In this document: positions 1 to 7,368 of the stretch, piece by piece | How the letters are laid out: every line of letters begins with the position of its first letter | Numbering within the stretch: position 1 is the first letter of the stretch | NCBI GenBank assembly: GCA_035698885.1 | Contig: DASSBJ010000027.1 | Coordinates: 1 to 31,664 of the forward strand | Direction: 5' to 3' | From: VRUE01 sp035698885 | GTDB lineage: Bacteria > Actinomycetota > Thermoleophilia > Solirubrobacterales > 70-9 | Length of the DNA stretch: 31,664 nucleotides | The notes under the pieces: model-generated | The model's input: only the letters and a program-made list of their open reading frames with translations | What the model was told of the DNA's origin: nothing | The model's database searches: none | Position numbers and translations under genes: made by a program

Positions 1-567
1 GGCCTGCCAGCGATCCAGGTCTCGCCGCCGCAGGGAAAGCTGCTCTACCTGCTGGCCAGGTCGATCGGGGCGAAGACGATCCTCGAGTTCGGGACGCTCG
101 GCGCCTACAGCACGATCTGGCTGGGGCGCTCGCTGCCCGAGGGCGGCCGTTTGGTGACCCTGGAGGCCGATCCCGTCTTCGCGGAAGTCGCTCGCGAGAA
201 CATCGCTCGGGCTGGTCTGGAAGGCGTGGTCGATCTTCGCGTCGGGCCGGCGCTCAACGTACTGCCTGAGCTGCACTCCGAGGGCGCCGGTCCGTTCGAC
301 TTCACCTTCATCGACGCCGACAAGGAGAACAGCCCGGCGTACTTCGCCTGGGCGCTGGAGCATTCCCGTCCCGGCGGCTTGATCGTTGCCGACAACGTCG
401 TTCGCGACGGCTCCCTCGCGGACTCCGAAAGCGAGGATCTGAAGGTGCAGGCCCAGCGTCGTCTGCACGAGATGGTCGCCGCAGAGGTGCGAGTCGTCGC
501 GACGACGATCCAGACGGTCGGCGGCAAGGGCTATGACGGATTCACCGTCGCCCTCGTCACGCAGTAG
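1..567 (+). CDS. O-methyltransferase, SAM-dependent, 5' truncated
   Basis: The open frame runs from the first base of the window, so the N-terminus is missing; 188 residues are visible. It resembles the class I SAM-dependent O-methyltransferase family 3 (catechol/caffeoyl-CoA O-methyltransferase-like). Visible motifs are the SAM-binding ILEFGTLGAYSTIWL (about residues 28-42), the acidic strand LVTLEADP, the metal-binding DFTFIDADKEN and the following IVADNVVRDG. Such enzymes move a methyl group from SAM to a catechol-like hydroxyl using a divalent metal. The substrate cannot be read from the sequence. The ATG at 151 lies after motif I and is internal, not the start. The gene converges on the minus-strand FAD reductase across a non-coding gap. 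Confidence 0.85.
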   Translation, partial: GLPAIQVSPPQGKLLYLLARSIGAKTILEFGTLGAYSTIWLGRSLPEGGRLVTLEADPVFAEVARENIARAGLEGVVDLRVGPALNVLPELHSEGAGPFDFTFIDADKENSPAYFAWALEHSRPGGLIVADNVVRDGSLADSESEDLKVQAQRRLHEMVAAEVRVVATTIQTVGGKGYDGFTVALVTQ

Positions 568-598
568 CGGCCGGCGCTTTCACAGCGACGATCAAGGT

Positions 599-639
599 CA
601 GCTCCAGCCACTTGAAGGTGGCAGTCCACCTCGGAGCTG
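599..639 (+). other. Nested, mutually exclusive hairpins
   Basis: CAGCTCC (599-605) pairs with GGAGCTG (633-639), enclosing AGGTGG (616-621) paired to CCACCT (626-631) with a CAGT loop. GCCAC (608-612) can instead pair with GTGGC (618-622), which competes for the same central strand. It begins 31 bases after the methyltransferase stop and has no T-tract. It could be a terminator or attenuator-like structure; function is not shown. Confidence 0.4.
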
Positions 640-794
640 TGGACGAATCAGTGGTCGGCTCGACCTCCTGCTGGGACTTCGATGCCCACAACGCCCACGT
701 CGAGATCGGCTCAAGCGACCAGCGTGATGAATGACGTCGGGTTGGGTGATTCGAACAAGGAAACATAGACCTGCCAGCGGTATCCGATGTCCTG

Positions 795-850
795 TTCCGG
801 CAACCCTCGTTCTCAGTCCGGAAACCGGGGTTCAAATCCCCGTAGCGGTA
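795..850 (+). other. tRNA 3'-end-like sequence (T-arm plus acceptor strand), incomplete
   Basis: Bases 826-842 form a perfect T-arm: a 5-bp CGGGG/CCCCG stem closing the seven-base loop TTCAAAT with the invariant TTC and the G-C closing pair. It is followed by TAGCGGT plus a discriminator-like A at 850. No matching 5' acceptor strand, D-arm or anticodon arm lies upstream; instead TTCCGG (795-800) pairs with CCGGAA (818-823). It is either a tRNA 3' fragment, as left at integration sites, or a hairpin terminator for the minus-strand gene whose stop codon is at 851-853. Confidence 0.35.
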
Positions 851-2083
851 TTACCCGAGCGACGAGAGGTCGCTATTCGTGTCGGCGATCGTCTCCCGGG
901 CGGTGGAGACGTCGACGCGGTCGGCGAGCAGGCGGCGGGCTTCGGCGAGGTCTTCGGAGCGGCCGACGCTGAGCGCGCCGGCCACCCGGCCGTCCTTCAG
1001 GTACCAGACCGAGAACTCGCCGGCGTCGCGCTCGCCGCGCCAGATCTCCTCGTCCCATTCCTGGGCCGGGCCGACGTACTCGAGGCTCGCCCAGTCGGCG
1101 AGGTCGCTGAAGAAATAGGGGACGACGTCGTAGTCGCGGTCCTCGCCGAGCATGTTGCCTGCGGCGTGCATGCCCTGCTGCATCGCCACGTCCCAGTGCT
1201 CGACCCGGATCCGCCGGCCGTGCACGACGCTGTCATAGGAGCAGCAGTCGCCGGCCGCGTAGACGCCCTCTGCCGAGGTCGCGAGCTTCGCGTCGCAGAC
1301 GATCCCGTCCTCGACCTCGAGCCCCGCCCGCTGGGCGAGCATCGCGTCGGGACGCACGCCGGCGCCGACGATGACCGCGTCGCACTCGATCGAGCGGCCG
1401 CTCTTCGTCACCACCGCCTTCACCCTGCCGTCGCCCTCGAAGGCCTCGAGCTGCTCGCCGCCGAGCACCTCGACCCCGTGCTCTTCGAGCCGCTCCTGGA
1501 ACCAGCGGCCGGCGTCGTCGCCGAAGGTCCGCGAGAGCGCCACGTCCTCGATCATCGCCATCGTGCATCTGACGCCTTTCGCGGTCAGCGAGGCGGCGAC
1601 CTCGCTGGCGATGTAACTGCCGCCGACGAGGACGACGTGCTCCGCCGCCTCCGCGTCGGCGCGGATCGCCTCGGAGTTGCCGAAGGCGCGCAGGTAGTGG
1701 ATGCCCTCGTTCTCGGCCCCCTCGACCCGCAGGATGTTGACCATCGCCCCGGTGGCGAGCAGCGCCCTGCCGAAGGACACCTCCTCCCCGCCCTGCAGCT
1801 TCGCCGTGCGGGCCGCCGGGTCGAGCGCCATCACGTTGGTCGCGGTCAGCAGCTCGACGCCGTTCTCCTCGTACCAATCGGGCGGGTTGACGTAGGCGTC
1901 GGCGCGCTCGGCTTCGCCGCGCAGGTACTCCTTGGAGAGCGGCGGCCGTTCGTAGGGCGGCTCGGGCTCGCGCCCGGCGAGCAGGATCGAGCCTTCGGCG
2001 CCGCGCTTGCGCAGCTCCGCCGCGCAGTGGGCGGATGCCATGCCGCCGCCGACAAGCAGGAAGTCGACCTCGCGGCCGGCCAC
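851..2083 (-). CDS. FAD/NAD(P)-dependent oxidoreductase (ferredoxin reductase-like)
   Basis: A 410-residue flavoprotein of the pyridine nucleotide-disulfide oxidoreductase class I family, of the ferredoxin/rubredoxin reductase or AIF type. It has an N-terminal FAD-binding segment VGGGMAS (about 11-17), the characteristic ERPPLSKEYL, an ATG-type segment LLATGAMV, a central NAD(P)-binding VGGSYIASEVA (about 152-162) and a C-terminal FAD motif VYAAGDCC. The third glycine of both nucleotide-binding turns is replaced (Ser, Ala), which occurs in parts of this family. It should pass electrons from NAD(P)H to a small redox partner; no ferredoxin gene is visible nearby. It starts at a GTG (2083) five bases after the upstream trkA stop, so it is probably the last gene of the permease/TrkA operon. 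Confidence 0.85.
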   Translation of the reverse strand: MAGREVDFLLVGGGMASAHCAAELRKRGAEGSILLAGREPEPPYERPPLSKEYLRGEAERADAYVNPPDWYEENGVELLTATNVMALDPAARTAKLQGGEEVSFGRALLATGAMVNILRVEGAENEGIHYLRAFGNSEAIRADAEAAEHVVLVGGSYIASEVAASLTAKGVRCTMAMIEDVALSRTFGDDAGRWFQERLEEHGVEVLGGEQLEAFEGDGRVKAVVTKSGRSIECDAVIVGAGVRPDAMLAQRAGLEVEDGIVCDAKLATSAEGVYAAGDCCSYDSVVHGRRIRVEHWDVAMQQGMHAAGNMLGEDRDYDVVPYFFSDLADWASLEYVGPAQEWDEEIWRGERDAGEFSVWYLKDGRVAGALSVGRSEDLAEARRLLADRVDVSTARETIADTNSDLSSLG

Positions 2084-2088
2084 GGCGC

Positions 2089-2769
2089 TCAGCCGGTCCC
2101 GTTGCCGCCGACCGCCGGCCCGAACAGCGCCTTGAGGTCGTCCTCGCGGCCGGGGTCGAGCACGGCGAGCACCTCGTCGCCTTCCTCCAGCACCGTGTCG
2201 GCGTTGGGCACGAAGCCCTTGCCTTCGCGCAGGACGGAGATCAAAAGGCTGCCTTCGGGCATCGAGAGGTCGCCGACACGCCTTCCCGTTACCCCGGAGT
2301 CCTTGCCGAGCAACATCTCGATGATCTCCAGCTGCTCCTCCTGCAGGTCGAGCAGGTGGACCAGCCCGTACTCGGGCACCTCGTGCTCGAGCAGGCGCAG
2401 GATCAGGTCGGTGGCCGAGACCGACGGCTTGACGCCGAGCAGGTCGAAGTGGGGCTTGTTGCGCGGGTTGTTGACCCGGGCGATGATCTGCTCGACTTCG
2501 TACTTCTCGCGCGCCACCTGGCAGATCAGCATGTTGTCCTCGTCGTCGCCGGTCACCGCGATCACCAGGTCGGCCCGTTCGATCCCGGCGCGCTCCAGCA
2601 CCCAGAGCTCGGAGGCGTCGCCGTAGGTGACGTTGTGCTCGAGCTCCTGCTCGACCGTCAGGTAGCGCCGGCGGTTGCTCTCGATCACCGTCACCTCGTG
2701 GTTCTTTTCCAGCAGCTCGCGGGCCAGGTTCCAGCCCACCTTCCCCGCGCCGACGACGATGACGTACAT
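2089..2769 (-). CDS. TrkA family RCK protein (N and C domains)
   Basis: A 226-residue cytosolic regulator of potassium transport. The N-terminal RCK Rossmann domain opens with VVGAGKVGWNLA (about 5-16) and has ITGDDEDN-like acidic turns typical of TrkA-N (VIAVTGDDEDN). The C-terminal TrkA-C domain (about 140-226) contains the GRRVGDLSMPEGSLLISVLREG signature region in which small ligands or partner proteins bind. Such proteins bind NAD(H) or ATP and gate a K+ transporter. It starts at ATG 2769, five bases after the stop of the other trkA gene. The pair resembles the tandem ceoB/ceoC (trkA/trkB) genes of mycobacteria. No TrkH/TrkG/KtrB-type channel is present; the APC permease just upstream is the natural partner candidate. 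Confidence 0.88.
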   Translation of the reverse strand: MYVIVVGAGKVGWNLARELLEKNHEVTVIESNRRRYLTVEQELEHNVTYGDASELWVLERAGIERADLVIAVTGDDEDNMLICQVAREKYEVEQIIARVNNPRNKPHFDLLGVKPSVSATDLILRLLEHEVPEYGLVHLLDLQEEQLEIIEMLLGKDSGVTGRRVGDLSMPEGSLLISVLREGKGFVPNADTVLEEGDEVLAVLDPGREDDLKALFGPAVGGNGTG

Positions 2770-2774
2770 CGCGC

Positions 2775-3215
2775 CTACGCCGCCTCGCGGGCGGCGCCCT
2801 CGCGCACCGCGCTCTCCAGCATGTCGATCGCGACCCGGGTCGGGCAGATCGTGTGCATGCCCTGCTGGCGGTACCACTCGGCCCGCAGCGGGTCGAGGAT
2901 CCGCGCGATCACCGTCGGCACCTCGTAGCGCTTCTGGGCGATCTGGGCGATGACGATGTTCGTGTTGTCGCCGTTGGTCGCCGCGATGAAGGCGTCGGCG
3001 CTCTCGATCCCCGCGGCGAGCAGGGCGTCGGTCTCCAGCCCGGTGCCCACGGTGAAGCGCCCGCCCAGATCCTCCCAGCCCTTGTCGAGCCCGACCTCGA
3101 GCCGCGTGTGCGCCTCGGGGTCCTCGTCGAGGCAGGAGACCTCGTGGCCCTCGGCCAGCATCGTCCGCGCGACCGACGAGCCGACCCTTCCGCAACCGAC
3201 GATCAGGATGAACAC
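2775..3215 (-). CDS. TrkA-N (RCK) protein, single domain
   Basis: A 146-residue RCK N-domain protein that begins with the nucleotide-binding turn ILIVGCGRVGSSVA and continues with CLDEDPEA, FIAATNGDN and the late segment QGMHTICPTRVAIDMLESAVREG. It has no TrkA-C domain, unlike its downstream neighbour. The two probably form a hetero-oligomeric RCK gate, as proposed for CeoB/CeoC. It starts with GTG at 3215, ten bases after the stop of the APC-USP permease at 3226, so the three are almost certainly co-transcribed. The ligand (NAD(H), ATP, or c-di-AMP through its partner) cannot be read from the sequence. Confidence 0.87.
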   Translation of the reverse strand: MFILIVGCGRVGSSVARTMLAEGHEVSCLDEDPEAHTRLEVGLDKGWEDLGGRFTVGTGLETDALLAAGIESADAFIAATNGDNTNIVIAQIAQKRYEVPTVIARILDPLRAEWYRQQGMHTICPTRVAIDMLESAVREGAAREAA

Positions 3216-3225
3216 GATCCGGATA

Positions 3226-5232
3226 CTAGATAGCGAGCGCGTCCTCGGGCGGCGCCGTCAGCAGGACCTGGCATGGAGCCTTCTTCAGCACGTACTCCGT
3301 CGCCGCGCCGATCTCGGCCGGCTTGGCGGCGCCGATGCCCCCCAGCGTCGCGCCGCCGCGGATCCGGCTCGGCGGCTCGCCGCCGATCACGATCGCCTCG
3401 GCTTCGCCGCGGCGCGCGGCCTCGACGATTCCGGCGCCGACCTTGCGCGCCCGGATCGTCTCGGTGCTGACCGCGACGTCCGCGTACTCCTCCGCCACTT
3501 CGCGCGCCCGCTCCAGCGCCCGCGCCGCTTCTTCCTGCAGGTGCGCCGGCAGCTCGGCGTCGATGGGCACCGCCAGCGGCACCTCGACCACATAGACGAG
3601 CGCCAGCCGCGACTGCTCGTCCTCCCCCGCTCCATCCTCGCTCTCGGCCGCGGCGAGCCGCCCCGCGGTGGCGACGATGTCGTCGTCCAGCCCGGAGCCG
3701 AAGACCGGCACCAGCAGGCTGCGGTAGGAGATCTCCGGCACCTGCTTGGTCAGCGCCCGCTCGGTGACCGAGACCCGGCGGGTCAGCGTGGTGCCCTCGA
3801 AGACCTTTCGGTAGACGACGTAGAAGAGCAGCCCGAAGGCCATCCAGGCGCCGCCGACGAGCCGCGCGGTGTCGTGCAGGACGAGCACGCTGATGAAGGC
3901 GAGGCAGCTGAGCAGGGCGGCGAAGATCGTCGGGATCGGCAGCTGGGCGCCGTGCCAGGAGACGCTCCAGGGGACGCGGAACGGCCGCCAGGCGTCCGGC
4001 TGGGTGACGCGCAGGCGCAGGATCGAGAAGTGGGCGATCGTGATCGCCAGCATCGCGCCGAAGGCGTAGAAGCTGGCGAGCAGCTTGACGTCGGTGGGGA
4101 TGACGAGGCCGATCGCGATCAGGCCGGAGAGCACGATCGCGACGTGCGGGGTCGCGTAGCGGCCGTTCAGCTTGCCCAGCCAGCTGGGGATCTGGCGGTT
4201 GATCGCCATCGTGTAGATGTGGCGCGAGACCCCGAGCATCGCCGTCGTCGTCGCCCAGAAGAGCACCGGCGCGGCGACCAGCGCGACAACCCAGCGCATC
4301 GCGTCGGAGACCCACGCCGGGTGGTAGGCGGAGACGACCCCGAGCACCGGGGCGCGCACGAATTCGTCGCCCAGCGCCGTCTGCGGCCCGTCCGGCCCGG
4401 CGACCACCGGCACCGCCATCAGCGCGATCGCCGCCATCCCCGCGTAGACGAGCGGCACCGCGATCGCGCCCAGCGAGACGATCCGCTTCAGGTCGCGCGG
4501 GCGCACCTCGATGTCCGGCGCCAGGTCGGCGGCGGCCTCGATGCCGGCGTAGGCGAGCATCGCGATCACCGAGGCGTAGATCACGTCCTTCACCGTGGGA
4601 CTGGCGAAGAGATGGACCTGGTCGGTGAGGCGCTCGGGGTGCAGCACGGCGAGCGCGCCGACGGCGATCACCGCCACCTGGAGGGCGATGTCGGCCAGGG
4701 CGAGGGCGCTGAGCGAGCGCTCGCGGGCGCGGCCGGTGACGTTGAGCACGTTGAGCGCGCAGGCCGCGACGATCACCCCGGCGGCGACGGGGATCTGCCA
4801 GTCGCTGGTCGAGAGGTCGGAGGAGATCGGTTTGAGGTAGTGCGGGACCGAGATCGCGGCCAGCGCGGCGACGATCAGGTAGTCGATCAGGATCGCCCAG
4901 CCGGCGATGAAGGCGATCAGCTCGTTGAACGCATGGCGGGCGAAGCTCGAGGAGCCGCCGCGCTCGCGGATCATCGCCCCGCCCTCGACGTAGCTGAGCG
5001 TCGTCAGCACGAACATCAGCCCGGCGGCGAGGAAGATCAGCGGCGTCAGCCCGAGGCCGCGGTCGGCGACGACGCCGAGCGCGAAGTAGATCGAGAAGCC
5101 GACGGCGGAGTAGACGGCGACGAACAGGCCGGGGACGCCGACGCCGCGCTGCAGCAGCGGCTCCAGGCGCGATTTCTGGGAACCGTCGACCGCGGGTCCT
5201 GTCGCGGGGGGAGGGGGGGTTCGCGGACTCAC
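3226..5232 (-). CDS. APC family permease with C-terminal USP domain (second copy)
   Basis: A 668-residue membrane transporter. The first 470 or so residues form an amino acid-polyamine-cation (APC) fold with about 12 hydrophobic helices. These include the helix 1 segment GLFVAVYSAVGFSIYFALG and the RGGSSSFARHAFNEL loop shared with its paralogue at 5446-7344. The C-terminal 160 residues form a universal stress protein domain, from YRSLLVPV to GAATEYVLKKAPCQVLLT, whose glycine-rich end resembles the ATP-binding USP motif. This architecture recalls the K+ importer KimA, but the substrate is inferred. I chose the GTG at 5232: it overlaps the upstream TGA as GTGA and has a G-rich ribosome site upstream. 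A GTG at 5262 would add ten low-complexity residues. The start lies in the loop of a perfect 21-bp inverted repeat. Confidence 0.88.
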   Translation of the reverse strand: MSPRTPPPPATGPAVDGSQKSRLEPLLQRGVGVPGLFVAVYSAVGFSIYFALGVVADRGLGLTPLIFLAAGLMFVLTTLSYVEGGAMIRERGGSSSFARHAFNELIAFIAGWAILIDYLIVAALAAISVPHYLKPISSDLSTSDWQIPVAAGVIVAACALNVLNVTGRARERSLSALALADIALQVAVIAVGALAVLHPERLTDQVHLFASPTVKDVIYASVIAMLAYAGIEAAADLAPDIEVRPRDLKRIVSLGAIAVPLVYAGMAAIALMAVPVVAGPDGPQTALGDEFVRAPVLGVVSAYHPAWVSDAMRWVVALVAAPVLFWATTTAMLGVSRHIYTMAINRQIPSWLGKLNGRYATPHVAIVLSGLIAIGLVIPTDVKLLASFYAFGAMLAITIAHFSILRLRVTQPDAWRPFRVPWSVSWHGAQLPIPTIFAALLSCLAFISVLVLHDTARLVGGAWMAFGLLFYVVYRKVFEGTTLTRRVSVTERALTKQVPEISYRSLLVPVFGSGLDDDIVATAGRLAAAESEDGAGEDEQSRLALVYVVEVPLAVPIDAELPAHLQEEAARALERAREVAEEYADVAVSTETIRARKVGAGIVEAARRGEAEAIVIGGEPPSRIRGGATLGGIGAAKPAEIGAATEYVLKKAPCQVLLTAPPEDALAI

Positions 5233-5258
5233 CCGTCCGAACCCCCCCTCCCCCCGCG
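5203..5258 (-). promoter_or_regulatory. Perfect 21-bp G/C inverted repeat enclosing a start codon
   Basis: Plus-strand bases 5203-5223 contain runs of six and seven G separated by one A. They are the exact reverse complement of 5238-5258; the loop is 5224-5237. In the minus-strand mRNA the G-rich arm comes first and contains the likely Shine-Dalgarno of the permease. The GTG start (5232-5230) and the upstream gene's TGA lie in the loop, and the C-rich arm encodes the first permease residues (PRTPPPPA). The structure could hide the ribosome site, or the G-tracts could slip or form a G-quadruplex. Confidence 0.75.
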
Positions 5259-5435
5259 CCACCCGCGGAAGGAGCGGCTGAGGTACAGCCGTGCCACGCC
5301 GACCGCGATGAAGGCCAGGCCGAGGAAGGTTCCCAGCGAGAACGCGCCGCCGCCGTGGGAAAAGGTGCTTATGAGGACCAGCAGGCCCAGGGCAAGGAAG
5401 ACGAACGAGAGGATTTGGGTTGAACGCGCGTACAC
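5229..5435 (-). CDS. Small two-helix membrane protein
   Basis: A 68-residue protein of unknown family. It has two hydrophobic segments (about residues 8-24 and 33-52) separated by a short Gly/Ser/His turn, and a basic, glycine-rich tail (SRSFRGWRGGRGG) encoded by one arm of the inverted repeat. It starts with GTG at 5435, ten bases after the stop of the first APC permease, and its TGA overlaps the GTG of the second permease by four bases, so it is translationally coupled between them. The position suggests an accessory subunit of one or both transporters. This is inference from location only. Confidence 0.65.
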   Translation of the reverse strand: MYARSTQILSFVFLALGLLVLISTFSHGGGAFSLGTFLGLAFIAVGVARLYLSRSFRGWRGGRGGSDG

Positions 5436-5445
5436 GCAGGCGATT

Positions 5446-7344
5446 CTAGGCGGGGACCGGGGCCGCTTCGGCGCCGTCGCGGGCGCCCTTCTCGGAGACG
5501 ACGATCACCCGGCAGGGACGCTCGCCGAGCACCGTCTGCAGGGTCTTGTCGTACAGCGGCGTGCCGTTGCGGAAGCGCAGCCCGACGACCACGGCGGCGG
5601 CGTTGATCAGCTTCGCCTCGCCCGCGATCGAGTAGCCGGCCTGGCCGGGGCGCACCCGGTCGACGTGGCCGGTCACGCGCTGGCCGCCGATCAGCTTCGC
5701 CTGCTCGATCTTGCTCTGCGCCTCCGCTTCTGCCTCGCGCATCTCGGCGTCGAGCGGCAGGTTGGTCGGCACGGTCAGCATCGAGTGGATGTGGACGCCG
5801 CGGCGCCGCTTGGAGGCGAGTTTGACCGCGGTCGCGACCATCTCCTCCGAGAACGGCTCGCCGTCCGCGAAGCCGACGAGCACGCTGCGGTACTCGATCT
5901 CCTCGACCCCGAGCGGCTCCGGCAGCAGCACCTTGACCGTCTCCGTCAACGGCAGCCGCTGGTTGCGGCGATAGAGCACGTAGACGACGACGCCCAGCAC
6001 CATCCAGCCGCTGCCGACGATGAGCGTGCTCGGGTTGAGCGCCATCACCACGATCCAGGCCGAGAACGTGCCGAGCCCGCCGAGCACCGCGGTCAGCGGC
6101 AGCTCGAAGCCGAAGGCGCGGAAGTTGAGCGGCGGTTTCCAGGGACGCTCGCGGTCCCCCTGATGGCGGCGCAGCCAGATCACCGAGACGTGGGCGATCG
6201 TGAACGAGAGCATCGCGCCGAACGAGTACATCGTCGCGAGGAATTCGGTCTTGCCCGGCAGGAGGGTCAGCATCGCCACCGCGGCGAAGACGAGAATCGA
6301 GATGTAGGGGGTGCGGTAGCGCGGGTGGACCTGGCGCAGGCCCTCCGGCAGCTGGCGGTGCTGGCCCATCGAGTAGGTGAGGCGGGAGACGCCGATCAGC
6401 CCCGCATTGGTCGCGATCAAGAGGATCACCGCGGCGAGGATGCCGACGTAGAAGCGCAGCGCTTCGGTCAGCCCGCCGCCGAGCCCGAGGTTCTCGACGA
6501 TGCCGAGGATCGGGTCGTTGGCGAACTCCTTGCCCAGTTCGGTCGTGTAGTGGCCGGCGGCGTCGGCGGTGACCGGCATCGCCGAGAGGGCTACGACCGG
6601 GATCAGCAGGTAGAGGCCGAGCACCGCGGCGACCGTGAAGCCGACGCTGCGGGGGATGGTCCGGGCCGCGTCCTTGGCCTCCTCGGCCATGTTGGAGATC
6701 GTCTCGATCCCGGTGTAGGCGATCATCCCGACCGCGATGCCGAGCGCGAAGTCGCTCCAGCTCGGGGCGACGCCGAGGTGGATGTTGTCGATCAGCAGCT
6801 GCGGGCTGAGCACGAGGACGATGCCGATGCAGACGAGGACGACCTGCGTGCCGAGGTCGGCGATCGCGAGCACCAGGTTGAGCTTCGCCGACTCCTCGGT
6901 GCCGCGGATGTTGAGCAGCGCCAGGCCGGCGATCAGCGCCGCGCCGGCGATGATGTCGCCGGGGCCGTGGTGCAGCGGCTGCCAGAAGACGGCCAGGTAG
7001 TGGGGCACGAAGTAGGCCGAGATCGCGACCGTGATCACGTAGTTGAGCATCTGCCCCCAGGCGGCGACGAAGCTGACCAGCTCGTTGAAGGCGTGGCGGG
7101 CGAAGCTCGACGAGCCGCCCGCCTCCGGGTACATCACCGTCGCCTCGGCGTAGGTCGCGGCGGTGAACATGAAGATCACGCCGGTGATCGCGAAGGCGAC
7201 CGGGGTGAGGCCGAGGGCGAAGGCCGCGGTGACGCCGAGCGCGTAGTAGATCGACGAGCCGACATTGCCGTAGGCGGCCGAGAACAGCGCGCCGACGCCG
7301 TGCACGCGGCTCAGCGATTCGTCTCTGGGGATCCGCTGGGCCAT
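5446..7344 (-). CDS. APC family permease with USP-like C-terminal domain (first copy)
   Basis: A 632-residue transporter paralogous to the one at 3226-5232. About 12 hydrophobic segments occupy residues 15-465, including GNVGSSIYYALGV (helix 1), AGGSSSFARHAFNELVSF and the conserved IAYTGIETISNMAEEAKD of APC helix 6 and its loop. The C-terminal tail from YRSVLVGFADGE onwards has the size and start of a USP domain but lacks the glycine motif that binds ATP, so it may serve only for contacts or regulation. It starts at ATG 7344, 24 bases downstream of the hydroxyacid oxidase. The substrate is an amino acid or a cation; the tandem RCK genes downstream in the same operon favour a cation. Confidence 0.87.
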   Translation of the reverse strand: MAQRIPRDESLSRVHGVGALFSAAYGNVGSSIYYALGVTAAFALGLTPVAFAITGVIFMFTAATYAEATVMYPEAGGSSSFARHAFNELVSFVAAWGQMLNYVITVAISAYFVPHYLAVFWQPLHHGPGDIIAGAALIAGLALLNIRGTEESAKLNLVLAIADLGTQVVLVCIGIVLVLSPQLLIDNIHLGVAPSWSDFALGIAVGMIAYTGIETISNMAEEAKDAARTIPRSVGFTVAAVLGLYLLIPVVALSAMPVTADAAGHYTTELGKEFANDPILGIVENLGLGGGLTEALRFYVGILAAVILLIATNAGLIGVSRLTYSMGQHRQLPEGLRQVHPRYRTPYISILVFAAVAMLTLLPGKTEFLATMYSFGAMLSFTIAHVSVIWLRRHQGDRERPWKPPLNFRAFGFELPLTAVLGGLGTFSAWIVVMALNPSTLIVGSGWMVLGVVVYVLYRRNQRLPLTETVKVLLPEPLGVEEIEYRSVLVGFADGEPFSEEMVATAVKLASKRRRGVHIHSMLTVPTNLPLDAEMREAEAEAQSKIEQAKLIGGQRVTGHVDRVRPGQAGYSIAGEAKLINAAAVVVGLRFRNGTPLYDKTLQTVLGERPCRVIVVSEKGARDGAEAAPVPA

Positions 7345-7368
7345 GGTTCAGTCGCTGGAACGGGTCAC

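Larger units (their letters stand above)
568..850. other. Intergenic region with structured elements and a possible gene remnant
   Basis: This 283-base gap lies between two convergent genes and holds no convincing full gene. It contains the competing hairpins at 599-639 and the tRNA T-arm-like end at 826-850, listed separately. A short frame with coding-like third-position GC runs from a GTG at 618 to a TGA at 732-734 (38 residues) and stays open upstream to the methyltransferase stop. It matches nothing I recognise and may be a degraded gene end. Confidence 0.5.

Noticed and set aside
770..850. A complete tRNA gene ending at 850
   Set aside because: Only the T-arm and one acceptor strand fit. 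No upstream sequence pairs with TAGCGGT, and the anticodon stem in the expected place (804-820) does not pair.
5233..5262. Upstream GTG (5262) as the start of the second permease
   Set aside because: It adds only residues encoded by the G-rich repeat arm, overlaps the previous gene by 34 bases and has no ribosome site as good as that of the GTG at 5232.
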